From the NCBI GenBank assembly GCA_002706095.1, contig PAJP01000005.1, positions 292,403 through 356,402 of the forward strand: DNA of 64,000 bases. The letters run 5' to 3'. Position numbers and translations under genes: made by a program. This document shows positions 18,641 to 26,676 of this stretch, piece by piece; the stretch's first letter is position 1; each line of letters begins with the position of its first letter. The notes below the pieces were generated by a model that saw nothing but the letters and a program-made list of their open reading frames with translations, searched no databases and was not told the origin of the DNA. This DNA is from Methylophaga sp. Lineage in GTDB: Bacteria; Pseudomonadota; Gammaproteobacteria; Nitrosococcales; Methylophagaceae.

Positions 18641-19195
18641 TTATTCTTTTTCCATACCAATTTCATACAATTCGATATTGGCTTCTTCAATTTCACCAGT
18701 GGTTGCATCCACATCGACTTTGACTTCATAGCCATGAATGCTTTGAATATCAAATTCGTAGGTCGCATCACCGTCAAAACCCACTTCGTATTCAGAAGCA
18801 ACGACTTCACCTGGGTGAATAGATAAAGCGAACTCTCTGGCTTCCGCTTGTGAGATTTTAGCTAATTTTTTGAAAACAGGATCGTTAGCATCCACTTCAC
18901 GCTCAATCTCTGCAATGAAACCTTCTTCAGCGTTACATTCCACATTGTAAATGTTGCCATCAGCTTTCGCTTCAATGTCGAATTCGTAGATAGGATCATC
19001 ACCTTCCATTTTCATTTCGACTTTACGAGCATGACCAGGAATAGTGTCTAATGCCGCATCTAAACATGTTTCAATTTTCACGATATCCCAACTGCGGATA
19101 TCATCTAAATCATAGTTATCCGTATCAGCGAAAGCGGTTGAACTGAGAGTTAAAGCGATGGCAGCGGGAATGGTCTTCAAGAACATTGAAGTCAT
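18641..19195 (-). CDS. Secreted acidic protein with two PepSY domains, Lanpepsy-like
   Basis: 184 residues with a Sec signal peptide (1-23, ending TAFA), so periplasmic. The mature part is very acidic and has two PepSY-type repeats (about 44-100 and 114-172). Each repeat contains the exact pentapeptide YEFDI (70-74 and 146-150). Cys44 and Cys87 in the first repeat could form a disulphide. GGAG lies 9 nt before the ATG. A paralogue with the same plan is at 45878-46378. The architecture matches Lanpepsy, a lanthanide-binding periplasmic protein of the methylotroph Methylobacillus flagellatus (from memory); metal binding here is inference. It stands alone between two terminators or palindromes, downstream of maeA. 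Confidence 0.8.
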   Translation of the reverse strand: MTSMFLKTIPAAIALTLSSTAFADTDNYDLDDIRSWDIVKIETCLDAALDTIPGHARKVEMKMEGDDPIYEFDIEAKADGNIYNVECNAEEGFIAEIEREVDANDPVFKKLAKISQAEAREFALSIHPGEVVASEYEVGFDGDATYEFDIQSIHGYEVKVDVDATTGEIEEANIELYEIGMEKE

Positions 19196-19296
19196 AGTGT
19201 TGAGCTCCTTATTAGATTAGATCAAAAAGATCAGTCTCTACCCACAAGAGCAATGATCAAACTTGTGGGTGAATTATAACATCCATTGAACAGAAC

Positions 19297-19309
19297 AGGA
19301 AAAATTCCT
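19297..19309. promoter_or_regulatory. 13-bp palindrome-like element upstream of the PepSY gene
   Basis: AGGAAAAATTCCT lies about 100 bp before the PepSY start. Its exact reverse complement occurs at 23299-23311 upstream of the sensor kinase gene. It may be a binding site shared by the two promoters; a chance match of AT-rich symmetry is possible. Confidence 0.35.
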
Positions 19310-19321
19310 ATTTCTTAAAAT

Positions 19322-19352
19322 TTTACCAAATGGTAATCAGGAAGTTTTTCCT
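19322..19352. repeat. Two short inverted repeats at the maeA 3' end
   Basis: TTACCA-AA-TGGTAA (about 19323-19336) and AGGAA-GTTT-TTCCT (19339-19352) lie back to back across the maeA stop codon and the region before the PepSY gene. They may be weak terminator hairpins or protein sites. Confidence 0.4.
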
Positions 19353-21045
19353 AAATACTCACTCGCTTATATTCGCGGTAATCAGGACACCAAAAGATTT
19401 TCTCAATTTTTTGCTCTAGTTCTTGATCAGAAATAAAGGGAGCTAATTCTTGTTGTTGAGCGAGTTTCACAATTTGTGATGCCATTTTCTTACTCAACTC
19501 AGCAATATTTTCTAATGCTGGCAATAAATCACTGCCTTTGCCATTCACAAACGGTGACGCTGAAGCAAGCACCTCACTGGCCACCATCATCATTTCGGGC
19601 GTAATGTGTTTTATCTGCCCAGCAATAACAGCTAAACCAATGCCTGGGAAAATATAACTGTTATTACATTGTGCTACAGGGTAAGTTTTATCCTGGTAGT
19701 GAACCGGCTCAAATGGACTGCCTGTCGCTATAATCGCTTGACCATCGGTCCAGCGAATCAACGATTCAGGTATGGCTTCAATTTGTTTAGAGGGATTGCT
19801 CAAAGGAAAGATAATCGGCCTTTCACAGTGTGATAACAGATTTTTTATCAAACGCTCATTAAACAATCCAGCCTGTCCAGAAACACCAATCAGCACAGTG
19901 GGCTGCGCAAATTGAATGACATCCTCCAATGCTAATATGCTGTTATCAACACCCCACTGCTCTCGAATACGAGATTTCTGGCTTAGCTTGCGTTGAAAAT
20001 CAAATAGCCCAGCCATATCGTCAACAAGCAAACCAGCTTTATCAATCATAAATACGCGCTCACGTGCCTGTGTTTCATCCAATCCTTCTGCCATCATTTG
20101 GCAAATGATTTGTTCAGCAATGCCGCAACCGGCAGATCCAGCGCCAGCAAATACGATTTTTTGTTGTGACAATGTTTGATTTTTTACCTGACACGCCGCT
20201 AATAATGTGCCAACCGTTACAGCAGCCGTACCCTGAATATCATCATTAAAACAACATAGTTCATTCTGGTAACGCTCAAGAATAGGTAAGGCTTTACTTT
20301 GTTCAAAATCTTCAAATTGCAGCAACACATCAGGCCAGCGTTTCTTCATAGCTTTGATAAATAATTCAATGAACTCATCATACTCTGTGTCATTAATACG
20401 CTTGTGTTTCCAACCGATATAAAGCGGATTATCCAGCAAGGTCTGATTATTTGTGCCGATATCCAACATGATGGGTAGCGTATATGCCGGACTAATGCCA
20501 GCGCAGGCCGTATAGAGCGATAACTTACCTATAGGAATACCCATTCCTCCTACGCCCTGATCGCCTAACCCCAGAATTCGACTGCCATCCGTGACCACAA
20601 TGACCTTAATTTTATCCTTGGTCACGTTATGCAAAATTTCATCAATACGATCTTTATCTGGATAAGAAATAAACACACCACGTGCTCGTCGATATATCTC
20701 AGAAAAGCGTTCACATGCTTCACCGACTGTTGGGGTATAAATAATCGGCATCATCTCTACCAGATGCGCTTTTAATAAATAGTAAAACAAGGTTTCATTG
20801 TTATCTTGAAGATAACGCAAGTAGATATGTTGGTTGATAGGCGTCTTGAATGTTTTGTATTGAAGATAAGCTCTCTCTGCCTGCTCTTCGATCGTTTCAA
20901 ACCGATTTGGAATAAGTCCAGTCAGGTTAAAGTCATGACGCTCCTGCTCACTAAATGCCGTGCCTTTATTCAACAATGGGGTGGCAAGTAAAGCTGGTCC
21001 TGCATGGGGAATATAGATCGGATCCTTCGGCTTGGTCACAGTCAT
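19351..21045 (-). CDS. maeA: NAD-dependent malic enzyme
   Basis: Oxidative decarboxylation of malate to pyruvate with NAD+ and a divalent metal. It has 564 residues from the ATG at 21045; an ATG two codons upstream leaves only one base after the GAGG box, while 21045 has a 7-nt spacing. Family landmarks are [20 protein letters not shown], the substrate/NAD loop [18 protein letters not shown], the metal site [11 protein letters not shown], the dinucleotide fold [15 protein letters not shown] and [11 protein letters not shown]. The size fits the large (E. coli SfcA) class, not the phosphotransacetylase fusion MaeB. It is flanked by regulatory genes with which it shares a strand but no obvious operon. 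Confidence 0.96.
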   Translation of the reverse strand: MTVTKPKDPIYIPHAGPALLATPLLNKGTAFSEQERHDFNLTGLIPNRFETIEEQAERAYLQYKTFKTPINQHIYLRYLQDNNETLFYYLLKAHLVEMMPIIYTPTVGEACERFSEIYRRARGVFISYPDKDRIDEILHNVTKDKIKVIVVTDGSRILGLGDQGVGGMGIPIGKLSLYTACAGISPAYTLPIMLDIGTNNQTLLDNPLYIGWKHKRINDTEYDEFIELFIKAMKKRWPDVLLQFEDFEQSKALPILERYQNELCCFNDDIQGTAAVTVGTLLAACQVKNQTLSQQKIVFAGAGSAGCGIAEQIICQMMAEGLDETQARERVFMIDKAGLLVDDMAGLFDFQRKLSQKSRIREQWGVDNSILALEDVIQFAQPTVLIGVSGQAGLFNERLIKNLLSHCERPIIFPLSNPSKQIEAIPESLIRWTDGQAIIATGSPFEPVHYQDKTYPVAQCNNSYIFPGIGLAVIAGQIKHITPEMMMVASEVLASASPFVNGKGSDLLPALENIAELSKKMASQIVKLAQQQELAPFISDQELEQKIEKIFWCPDYREYKRVSI

Positions 21046-21164
21046 CAACATACCTCATTTATGTTTTTCTAAAGCCAGTTAAACAGTAAAGCAACAACCG
21101 GTTCAAGTCATTGCTTTATCTCAACTGCTTCAAATTCGATATGTTTGTATCTGGCCTTCTGTCA

Positions 21165-21821
21165 TCAAGGTTTGATAATGCCCAATACAACCGCAATATT
21201 AGCCAGATCGGCTGCCGTGTTTACCCTCAATTTACTTTTAATCTGCGTGTTGTAGTTCGCTATGGTTTTATAACCCAGATGCATATCAGCGGCGACTTCA
21301 TGGGCTGTCATACCTTTAGCTAAGCGACAAAACACATCAAACTCTCGTGGTGAAAGTAAGTCCAGCACTTGTCTGTAATGCTCAATATCGTTGTGACGCA
21401 CATCATCAATTTCAGGCATGAGTTGTTCTTCGATATATCGCTTGCCATCCGCCACGGTTTTGACCGCTTCAGCAAGCACTTCTGCCGCACTATTTTTACT
21501 CACATACCCCATGGCTCCTGCTTCGAGCGCGCGCTCTACATAGATCGCTTCATCATGAATGCTATAAACCAGCACGACTGCCTTGGGATCTTGCTTATGC
21601 AGACGACGAATCGCTTCCAGCCCCCCTATCCCCGGCATAGATAGATCCATCACCACCACATCAGGTTGAAGCCGCTCATATTCCTGAGAGACAAGCTCGC
21701 CTTGATTCAAATCAGTGATATCGCCGATAAAGGGCTGAGAAGCCAGTAACATGCGAAACCCTGCCCGGACTACCGCATGGTCATCAACGAGTAGAACGCT
21801 GATTTTATGTTCATTTGTCAT
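21165..21821 (-). CDS. LuxR/NarL-type response regulator, MoxX/MxaB-like
   Basis: 218 residues. The N-terminal receiver domain has acidic pocket Asp13/Asp14, phospho-acceptor Asp59 (in VVVMDLSMPG) and a switch lysine in YVSKNSA. The C-terminal helix-turn-helix (about 150-210) has the LuxR signature LLSPREFDVFCRLAKGMT. It is translated from within the 3' end of the sensor kinase gene (11-nt overlap), so the two are a pair. NarL-type regulators paired with MoxY-type kinases control methanol dehydrogenase genes in several methylotrophs; here that is only a likely analogy. UvrY/GacA-type roles are an alternative. Confidence 0.9.
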   Translation of the reverse strand: MTNEHKISVLLVDDHAVVRAGFRMLLASQPFIGDITDLNQGELVSQEYERLQPDVVVMDLSMPGIGGLEAIRRLHKQDPKAVVLVYSIHDEAIYVERALEAGAMGYVSKNSAAEVLAEAVKTVADGKRYIEEQLMPEIDDVRHNDIEHYRQVLDLLSPREFDVFCRLAKGMTAHEVAADMHLGYKTIANYNTQIKSKLRVNTAADLANIAVVLGIIKP

Positions 21822-23142
21822 GTTTTTTCTCTATAAAGGGCATCCACACACGAATTCTGACGCCACGTCCTCTGGTCGATTCAAAAATAAATTCGCCACC
21901 CATGCTCTGCACTCTTTCACGCATGGCTAATAATCCAAAACCATCACCTGTTGAGCCACCTCCCACGCCATTATCTTCAACGAGAATAGTGATGCGATGC
22001 TCATCTTTAATACTGGTCGGCCTAACAATCACATTCACCCTGTCTGCTTTGGCATGGCGAACCACATTGGTCAGACATTCTTGTACGATTCGGTACACAT
22101 GAATGGATACTTCTTCGTCCAATTCATCTACGGAAGGTTCACAGTTAAGATCGATTTTTAAGATTGGCTGTCGACGTTTCCATTCATTCACTAAATCAGT
22201 CAATGTCGCGTATAGACCCAAGTCACTTAAACTTAACGGGTGCAATGTGCGCATCATGGATCTGACCACACCGGATAAGTGATTACATATTTCGATAATG
22301 GAATCAGCGACTTTATTCACCTCAGCATCAGGCTGTTTTGTTGCCACAGCCATCGCTTTAACCGCGGTCAATGATTGCCCCATTTCATCATGTAATTCAC
22401 GTGATAAATGACGACGTTCCGTTTCCTGAATTTGCATGGTGTGGCGAGCCAATGCCTGATTATTCCGACGTGCAACACTGAGCGCATCTGTTAAGTTATT
22501 CACCTCAGTTGCTATCGCATCAAACTCACTGATTCTGAAGCTCGGCAGGTGCTCTTCGTAATTACCACTTTCTACATTTTTTAAGCCAGACAAAATAGTC
22601 TGAACGGCCTTCAGCATGGAATGAAACACCACATTTATCGCCAGGAAAATAATGCCAAGCATTAGGACAATCGACCAGAAATAGACCAGTGATTCTCCCC
22701 AGGCTTCGTTGATTTCATCCAGTGGATCCGCGGTAATGACAATGCGCTGTATCGCATCATTAGGCAGTTTAATCTCATAGGTTGAGCTAATGGTATCTGT
22801 CATCACCGCCGAAACGAACCATTCTGGTGGACGCACTCTCTGCACACCATCACCACGGCGAGAAAGGGTTGTTTCACGACCATTTTCGTCATAAACACTG
22901 ATTTGCAAGTGGCGTGTCTCACGCAAGCGACTGATATGTTCTATCCACTCCCCCTCTGTATGCATGTTGCGGGTAAATTGGTTAAGGCCAAACTCCACCA
23001 TTTGCAATGCTAAATTGTATGAGGAACTGACTTCTTCCCTTACTGACTCGCGTGCTTGCCATATAGTCATACTGGCACCTAGCAAAATGATGACAAAGAC
23101 GGACATCACAATGCGCAGATTAATTAATCCCCTCAAACTCAT
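21811..23142 (-). CDS. Sensor histidine kinase with LapD/MoxY-type periplasmic domain
   Basis: 443 residues from the ATG at 23142 (GGAG upstream); an upstream in-frame start would add 73 residues without membrane character. TM1 is about 8-28 and the periplasmic sensor about 29-152. The sensor holds RETRHLQISVYDENG, PPEWFV and ADPLDEINEAWGE, as in the LapD_MoxY N-terminal domain. TM2 is about 153-175 and HAMP about 176-228. Then come a HisKA_3 domain with phospho-acceptor His251 (RELHDEMGQSL), and an ATPase domain with N-box QECLTNVVRHA and G-box DNGVGGG/GDGFGLLAMRER. This is the NarX/UhpB kinase class. The likely partner is the overlapping LuxR-type regulator. MoxY/MxaY of methylotrophs is the closest named type I recognise; the ligand is unknown. 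Confidence 0.88.
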   Translation of the reverse strand: MSLRGLINLRIVMSVFVIILLGASMTIWQARESVREEVSSSYNLALQMVEFGLNQFTRNMHTEGEWIEHISRLRETRHLQISVYDENGRETTLSRRGDGVQRVRPPEWFVSAVMTDTISSTYEIKLPNDAIQRIVITADPLDEINEAWGESLVYFWSIVLMLGIIFLAINVVFHSMLKAVQTILSGLKNVESGNYEEHLPSFRISEFDAIATEVNNLTDALSVARRNNQALARHTMQIQETERRHLSRELHDEMGQSLTAVKAMAVATKQPDAEVNKVADSIIEICNHLSGVVRSMMRTLHPLSLSDLGLYATLTDLVNEWKRRQPILKIDLNCEPSVDELDEEVSIHVYRIVQECLTNVVRHAKADRVNVIVRPTSIKDEHRITILVEDNGVGGGSTGDGFGLLAMRERVQSMGGEFIFESTRGRGVRIRVWMPFIEKKHDK

Positions 23143-23298
23143 TGGCCAAAACTCCGCTCTAAATAATTTTTCATACTGAATCACACAGTTATTCCTTTCA
23201 TCATCCCTGAAATTGACAGCGGCTATAACTTGAACCACATCACAAAACGTATTTTCCTGCGACAAATATAGACCATGGCAAACGCCATTTTTAACAAA

Positions 23299-23311
23299 AG
23301 GAATTTTTCCT
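23299..23311. promoter_or_regulatory. 13-bp element upstream of the sensor kinase gene
   Basis: AGGAATTTTTCCT is the exact reverse complement of the element at 19297-19309. It lies in the space between the divergent kinase gene and the small gene at 23379. Confidence 0.35.
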
Positions 23312-23378
23312 ATCACGCAAGGATAAATTGCCTGTTTATTATTCGTTCCCGTCCCGACCAACAGAAATTGAATATCGC

Positions 23379-23576
23379 ATGACTGAAAAAACAGACACCA
23401 ACATTGACACAGTAAAAACCAAGCTACTGGAATTATTTGACGACATGCTTGGGCATGATGGTTTTGGTGATATCAAGGTCGAGATGAAAATTCTAAAACG
23501 CCAGCAGAAGGAAGTCATCCTTCACTGCGGGAAGCAGTATCGATTCGTTATCGACAATCCAAACCTGTCAGCGTAA
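23379..23576 (+). CDS. Small hypothetical protein, 65 residues
   Basis: I do not recognise this protein. It starts MTEKTDTNIDTVKTKLLEL, with a predicted N-terminal helix. This is followed by alternating lysine/hydrophobic residues that look like beta strands (IKVEMKILKRQQKEVILHCG), and there is one cysteine. It has no signal peptide or membrane segment, so it is probably cytoplasmic. No clear ribosome-binding site precedes the ATG; a TTG at 23328 would extend it by 17 residues. It lies between the divergent kinase gene and the filament locus, 106 bp before the first prepilin gene on the same strand. Its composition looks coding, but function is unknown. Confidence 0.55.
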   Translation: MTEKTDTNIDTVKTKLLELFDDMLGHDGFGDIKVEMKILKRQQKEVILHCGKQYRFVIDNPNLSA

Positions 23577-23682
23577 TTGAATCGAGAGCGAAGTGGGTTC
23601 GCCTCTAAAAAATTAAATAAAAAAGTCATACCAACAGACTGCTTGGGGCAGCTGCGGAGACTAACCCTGAAGAGAGCAATAT

Positions 23683-24732
23683 ATGAACATCAAACAAATG
23701 AAAAGCATGATCAGCAAATTCCGTTCTGCTGATGTCTCTGTCATCAAAGATGCTGATATGCGTGCAAAAGCACAGAAACTGCAAAACAAACAAGGCGGTT
23801 TCACCCTGCTGGAATTATTAGTCGTTGTTGCCATTCTGGCTATCATCGCCGGTGCTGTTATTTCTTCTCTGGATGGTCAGGAAGAGTTAGCGGCACAGAA
23901 AACAACTGTTCACACTATGGCGGCATTGGAAAGTGGTCTGAAAGTGTACAACGTCAACCAAAAACGTCTCATTCCAGGCAACCTTGACTCTTTGCTGACT
24001 ACCGATGAGACGCCTGATACTAATGATGGTTCATTAACTGCAGCTGGTGTTGCAGGTGGAACCTCGGTTGTGCTTGGTGATCCAAACAACTCAAATGTTG
24101 CCCGCGTTGGTGGTGGTTTAACGGCTGACCTTGCTGACAACTTGCTTGTTGCAACTGTTGCATCAGGTGCTGTGGGTTATGAAAAACTGAAAGACGCAGG
24201 TCTCACGTCATTAAGATACGCTTATGCAAACGTAGCTGATGATGATGAACTTACAACTGTTACTGTTGATGGCGTCACATTTGGTAATGAAGAGTTAGTT
24301 GAAGTCACCAAACCAAACCTCATCTTCCGTACACCTCTAATTGAAGATGGTGAGTGGGAATATGGTGCAGGCGCTGCCATAGATTTAGCTGATAATGATG
24401 AAGCTATGAAAATTGCGATCCTTGCTGAATCAGGTGAAATTACTGGTAACGAAGATGACGTGGTTGCTGTATTTGGTATCGGCTCAGATTCTGATTTAAT
24501 TGGTGAAATTGTTGCTAGAGCACCTGCAGATGGCAACGCTGGACCAGATAAATACGGTCACTATTCAATGGCCGTTAAAATAGCTTCATGTGATTTTGAA
24601 ACTGACGACTGCAGTGATCCTGCAAACTGGGATGAAAATGATGAACCAGCTCAAGTTGTAGCTATCCTAGACGCAGGTGGTGATGCCTACGATGACGAAG
24701 TTGCCGAAGCACGTGGAAACGAAGAAGAGTAA
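23683..24732 (+). CDS. Type IV prepilin with long leader and acidic C-terminal domain (candidate major pilin)
   Basis: 349 residues. The class III leader runs to Gly39, and cleavage before Phe40 would give FTLLELLVVVAILAIIAG with Glu at position 5. This is the standard N-methylation and assembly helix. A 39-residue leader is far longer than the usual 5-25; a downstream ATG (23758) would shorten it to 14 but has no better ribosome-binding site. The globular domain is large, rich in Asp/Glu and ends in an acidic tail with two cysteines (about 305 and 310). A strong hairpin follows the gene. First in the filament locus and followed by an attenuating terminator, it is likely the most abundant subunit, which is inference. 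Confidence 0.88.
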   Translation: MNIKQMKSMISKFRSADVSVIKDADMRAKAQKLQNKQGGFTLLELLVVVAILAIIAGAVISSLDGQEELAAQKTTVHTMAALESGLKVYNVNQKRLIPGNLDSLLTTDETPDTNDGSLTAAGVAGGTSVVLGDPNNSNVARVGGGLTADLADNLLVATVASGAVGYEKLKDAGLTSLRYAYANVADDDELTTVTVDGVTFGNEELVEVTKPNLIFRTPLIEDGEWEYGAGAAIDLADNDEAMKIAILAESGEITGNEDDVVAVFGIGSDSDLIGEIVARAPADGNAGPDKYGHYSMAVKIASCDFETDDCSDPANWDENDEPAQVVAILDAGGDAYDDEVAEARGNEEE

Positions 24733-24775
24733 ATAATCCTTACTCCAATGACCTGATTAGCAGGTCTCCTGAGTT

Positions 24776-24812
24776 GCTGTGGGTGGGAGGTTGCCCACCC
24801 ACAGCCTTTTTA
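24776..24812 (+). terminator. Terminator/attenuator after the first prepilin gene
   Basis: GCTGTGGGTGGG (24776-24787) pairs perfectly with CCCACCCACAGC (24794-24805) around a 6-nt loop and is followed by T5. It separates the first prepilin gene from the rest of the locus and would reduce downstream transcription. Confidence 0.9.
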
Positions 24813-24877
24813 AGTTGTAGTTCATGTGGATTGAATACTCAAATGTCGTTAACCGTTTTCCTTATCGAAAAGTCTTT

Positions 24878-24919
24878 TTTACAAAACTGTTTTTTGCTGT
24901 TTAAAAACGTTTTTGTAAA
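24878..24919. promoter_or_regulatory. AT-rich inverted repeat upstream of the second prepilin gene
   Basis: TTTACAAAACTGTTTTT (24878-24894) and AAAAACGTTTTTGTAAA (24903-24919) are complementary at 15 of 17 positions around an 8-nt loop, ending 16 nt before the start codon. It could be an operator or a hairpin limiting translation. Confidence 0.5.
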
Positions 24920-24934
24920 ACAGTAAAGTCTGTT

Positions 24935-25678
24935 GTGATGCCTGACTCAAGCTTGTCTCTATCTACCACTCTATCCAAGCAATCTGGTTTCACTATGCTG
25001 GAACTGGTGATTGTGGTCGCGATTATGGCCATTGTGGCCGGTAGTGCCATCATGAGTTTTGGTAATACTCAATCAGATGCTGAATACCAAACCACCAATT
25101 ACACCCTTCGCCAGCTAGCAAGTGCGGTCGATCGCTATCTATCAGATGGTAATACCCTTCCTGAACTTGGTGATGAAATAGAGTCACCAGCCGATATTGA
25201 TTTTCTTATTACTAAACCGTTCGGAAGTGACTGGAACCCAGATTATCGTGTTGGCTGGCGTGGTCCGTATATTAAAGGCTACAAACTGTTTTACGTAGAT
25301 GTGGGAACAGATTTAGAAGCTGATGGTAGCAGCTCCCCCACATCGGGCAGTGTGACCACCGTACCCACCCTAGCATTGCCAGATGCGTTTTCTCATCAAC
25401 CTGTCTCGCCTTATTATCTTTGGTACAAAGATGCGGATGGCAATATTGATATCGACTCAAAAATAGGGCGACCTTTTCTTATCCTAAGCGAAGATATTAA
25501 CGATCTCAGTCTATATCGCATTGTTAGTCTAGGTGAAAATGGCACCTATGAGCATGCTTGCGATTATTCAGAGTCGAATGCTAGTCATCAAAATTACTGT
25601 ACTAGAGAGATGCTTTGTAGTTCTGGGGCTACTCTCTTTAACCCTCAACGGGATGATCTGGTTTTATGTTTCCATTAA
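24935..25678 (+). CDS. Type IV prepilin-like protein (pseudopilin 2)
   Basis: 247 residues starting at GTG 24935 or, equally likely, the adjacent ATG at 24938. The leader ends QSG before FTMLELVIVVAIMAIVAGSA, with Glu at +5. The globular domain contains W-G-P motifs (VGWRGPYIKGY) and YYLWYKDADGNIDI, which recall GspG/GspH-type pseudopilin folds with possible calcium ligands. Four cysteines near the C-terminus (CDYSES, YCTRE, LCSSG, LCFH) could form disulphides. The next prepilin gene overlaps its end by 13 nt. Confidence 0.85.
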   Translation: MMPDSSLSLSTTLSKQSGFTMLELVIVVAIMAIVAGSAIMSFGNTQSDAEYQTTNYTLRQLASAVDRYLSDGNTLPELGDEIESPADIDFLITKPFGSDWNPDYRVGWRGPYIKGYKLFYVDVGTDLEADGSSSPTSGSVTTVPTLALPDAFSHQPVSPYYLWYKDADGNIDIDSKIGRPFLILSEDINDLSLYRIVSLGENGTYEHACDYSESNASHQNYCTREMLCSSGATLFNPQRDDLVLCFH

Positions 25679-26676
25679 AGAGTTTGCCCCAGACCTCGAA
25701 CCAAAGCGGCTTTACGTTACTTGAGCTAGTGCTCGTTTTGTTTATTATTGCCTTGGTTGCCAGCACGCCATTGCTATTTATTGATGAACAAGATCAACAG
25801 TTACGGTATGAAGACACTATTCAAAAGATAGCTTTGATCAAAGATGCCATTATTAAACGTGAAAGCTATCGCGGCCAGCCGATTCTATCGGGCTTTATTG
25901 TAGACAATGGTGTTTTACCCAGTGAAAATGCCATTACAGAATTACTCGAGAAACCTCCACAATGGTTTCAACTTGAGCAAGCCACACCTTATTTCAACTT
26001 TGGTAGTGATAGTAGTGATGCCGTTGCAGTTACATTAATAACACAGCGTAAGGGTCACACTGGTCAATACATACTCAGCGGTGTCGACAGCAATAATGAC
26101 TTACTTGATGGCTGGGGACAACCTTTTATTGTTGATAGCAGTCAAGCATCTGGGTCAGACGCAGATAATATTGAAAAAGGGGCTGATGTTGGATTTTTAC
26201 TATCTACTTCTGAAGCAGTAGAGGCATACAGCGGTCGTAAACCAGAGATAACGGTTGATGCCAGTAATTGGCAAATACCTTTGACTGGAATCAATATTCA
26301 ACTATTCAATTACGATAGCTCTAACGCAATTCCGATAACGGATGACCAGCATCTAGCCATTCTTGTATTTCGTAACTCCACTGATGGTGGAACGCCAACA
26401 AAGCTATGGACAACCTATCACTTTGCTGTTGATGTATCTAAGGCTCCATCAACAGGTATACCAGCAGTGCAAACTTCACCCAGCATCATCAGTGGCTGGC
26501 ATCGCAATGACTCTTCTGCCGACGCTAGCGATTACATCCCTGTTGGTGAACACCCAGTATTACTATTGAATGATGATGACAATGACCCACAAGAAGAAGA
26601 TATCTATCAAATCAGTAAGTTACTTGTGATTCCTAATGGCACTCAACCCACCCTCACACTAACGGTAAGCCCCTGA
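25666..26676 (+). CDS. Type IV prepilin-like protein (pseudopilin 3)
   Basis: 336 residues. The leader MFPLKSLPQTSNQSG is followed by FTLLELVLVLFIIALVAS with Glu at +5. The C-terminal domain is large (about 300 residues), without recognisable family beyond the prepilin N-terminus. It is larger than most minor pilins and may be the tip-type subunit, as GspK is in type II secretion; unlike GspK it keeps Glu5. It overlaps the preceding prepilin by 13 nt and shares one base with the following fusion gene, which indicates tight translational coupling. Confidence 0.82.
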   Translation: MFPLKSLPQTSNQSGFTLLELVLVLFIIALVASTPLLFIDEQDQQLRYEDTIQKIALIKDAIIKRESYRGQPILSGFIVDNGVLPSENAITELLEKPPQWFQLEQATPYFNFGSDSSDAVAVTLITQRKGHTGQYILSGVDSNNDLLDGWGQPFIVDSSQASGSDADNIEKGADVGFLLSTSEAVEAYSGRKPEITVDASNWQIPLTGINIQLFNYDSSNAIPITDDQHLAILVFRNSTDGGTPTKLWTTYHFAVDVSKAPSTGIPAVQTSPSIISGWHRNDSSADASDYIPVGEHPVLLLNDDDNDPQEEDIYQISKLLVIPNGTQPTLTLTVSP

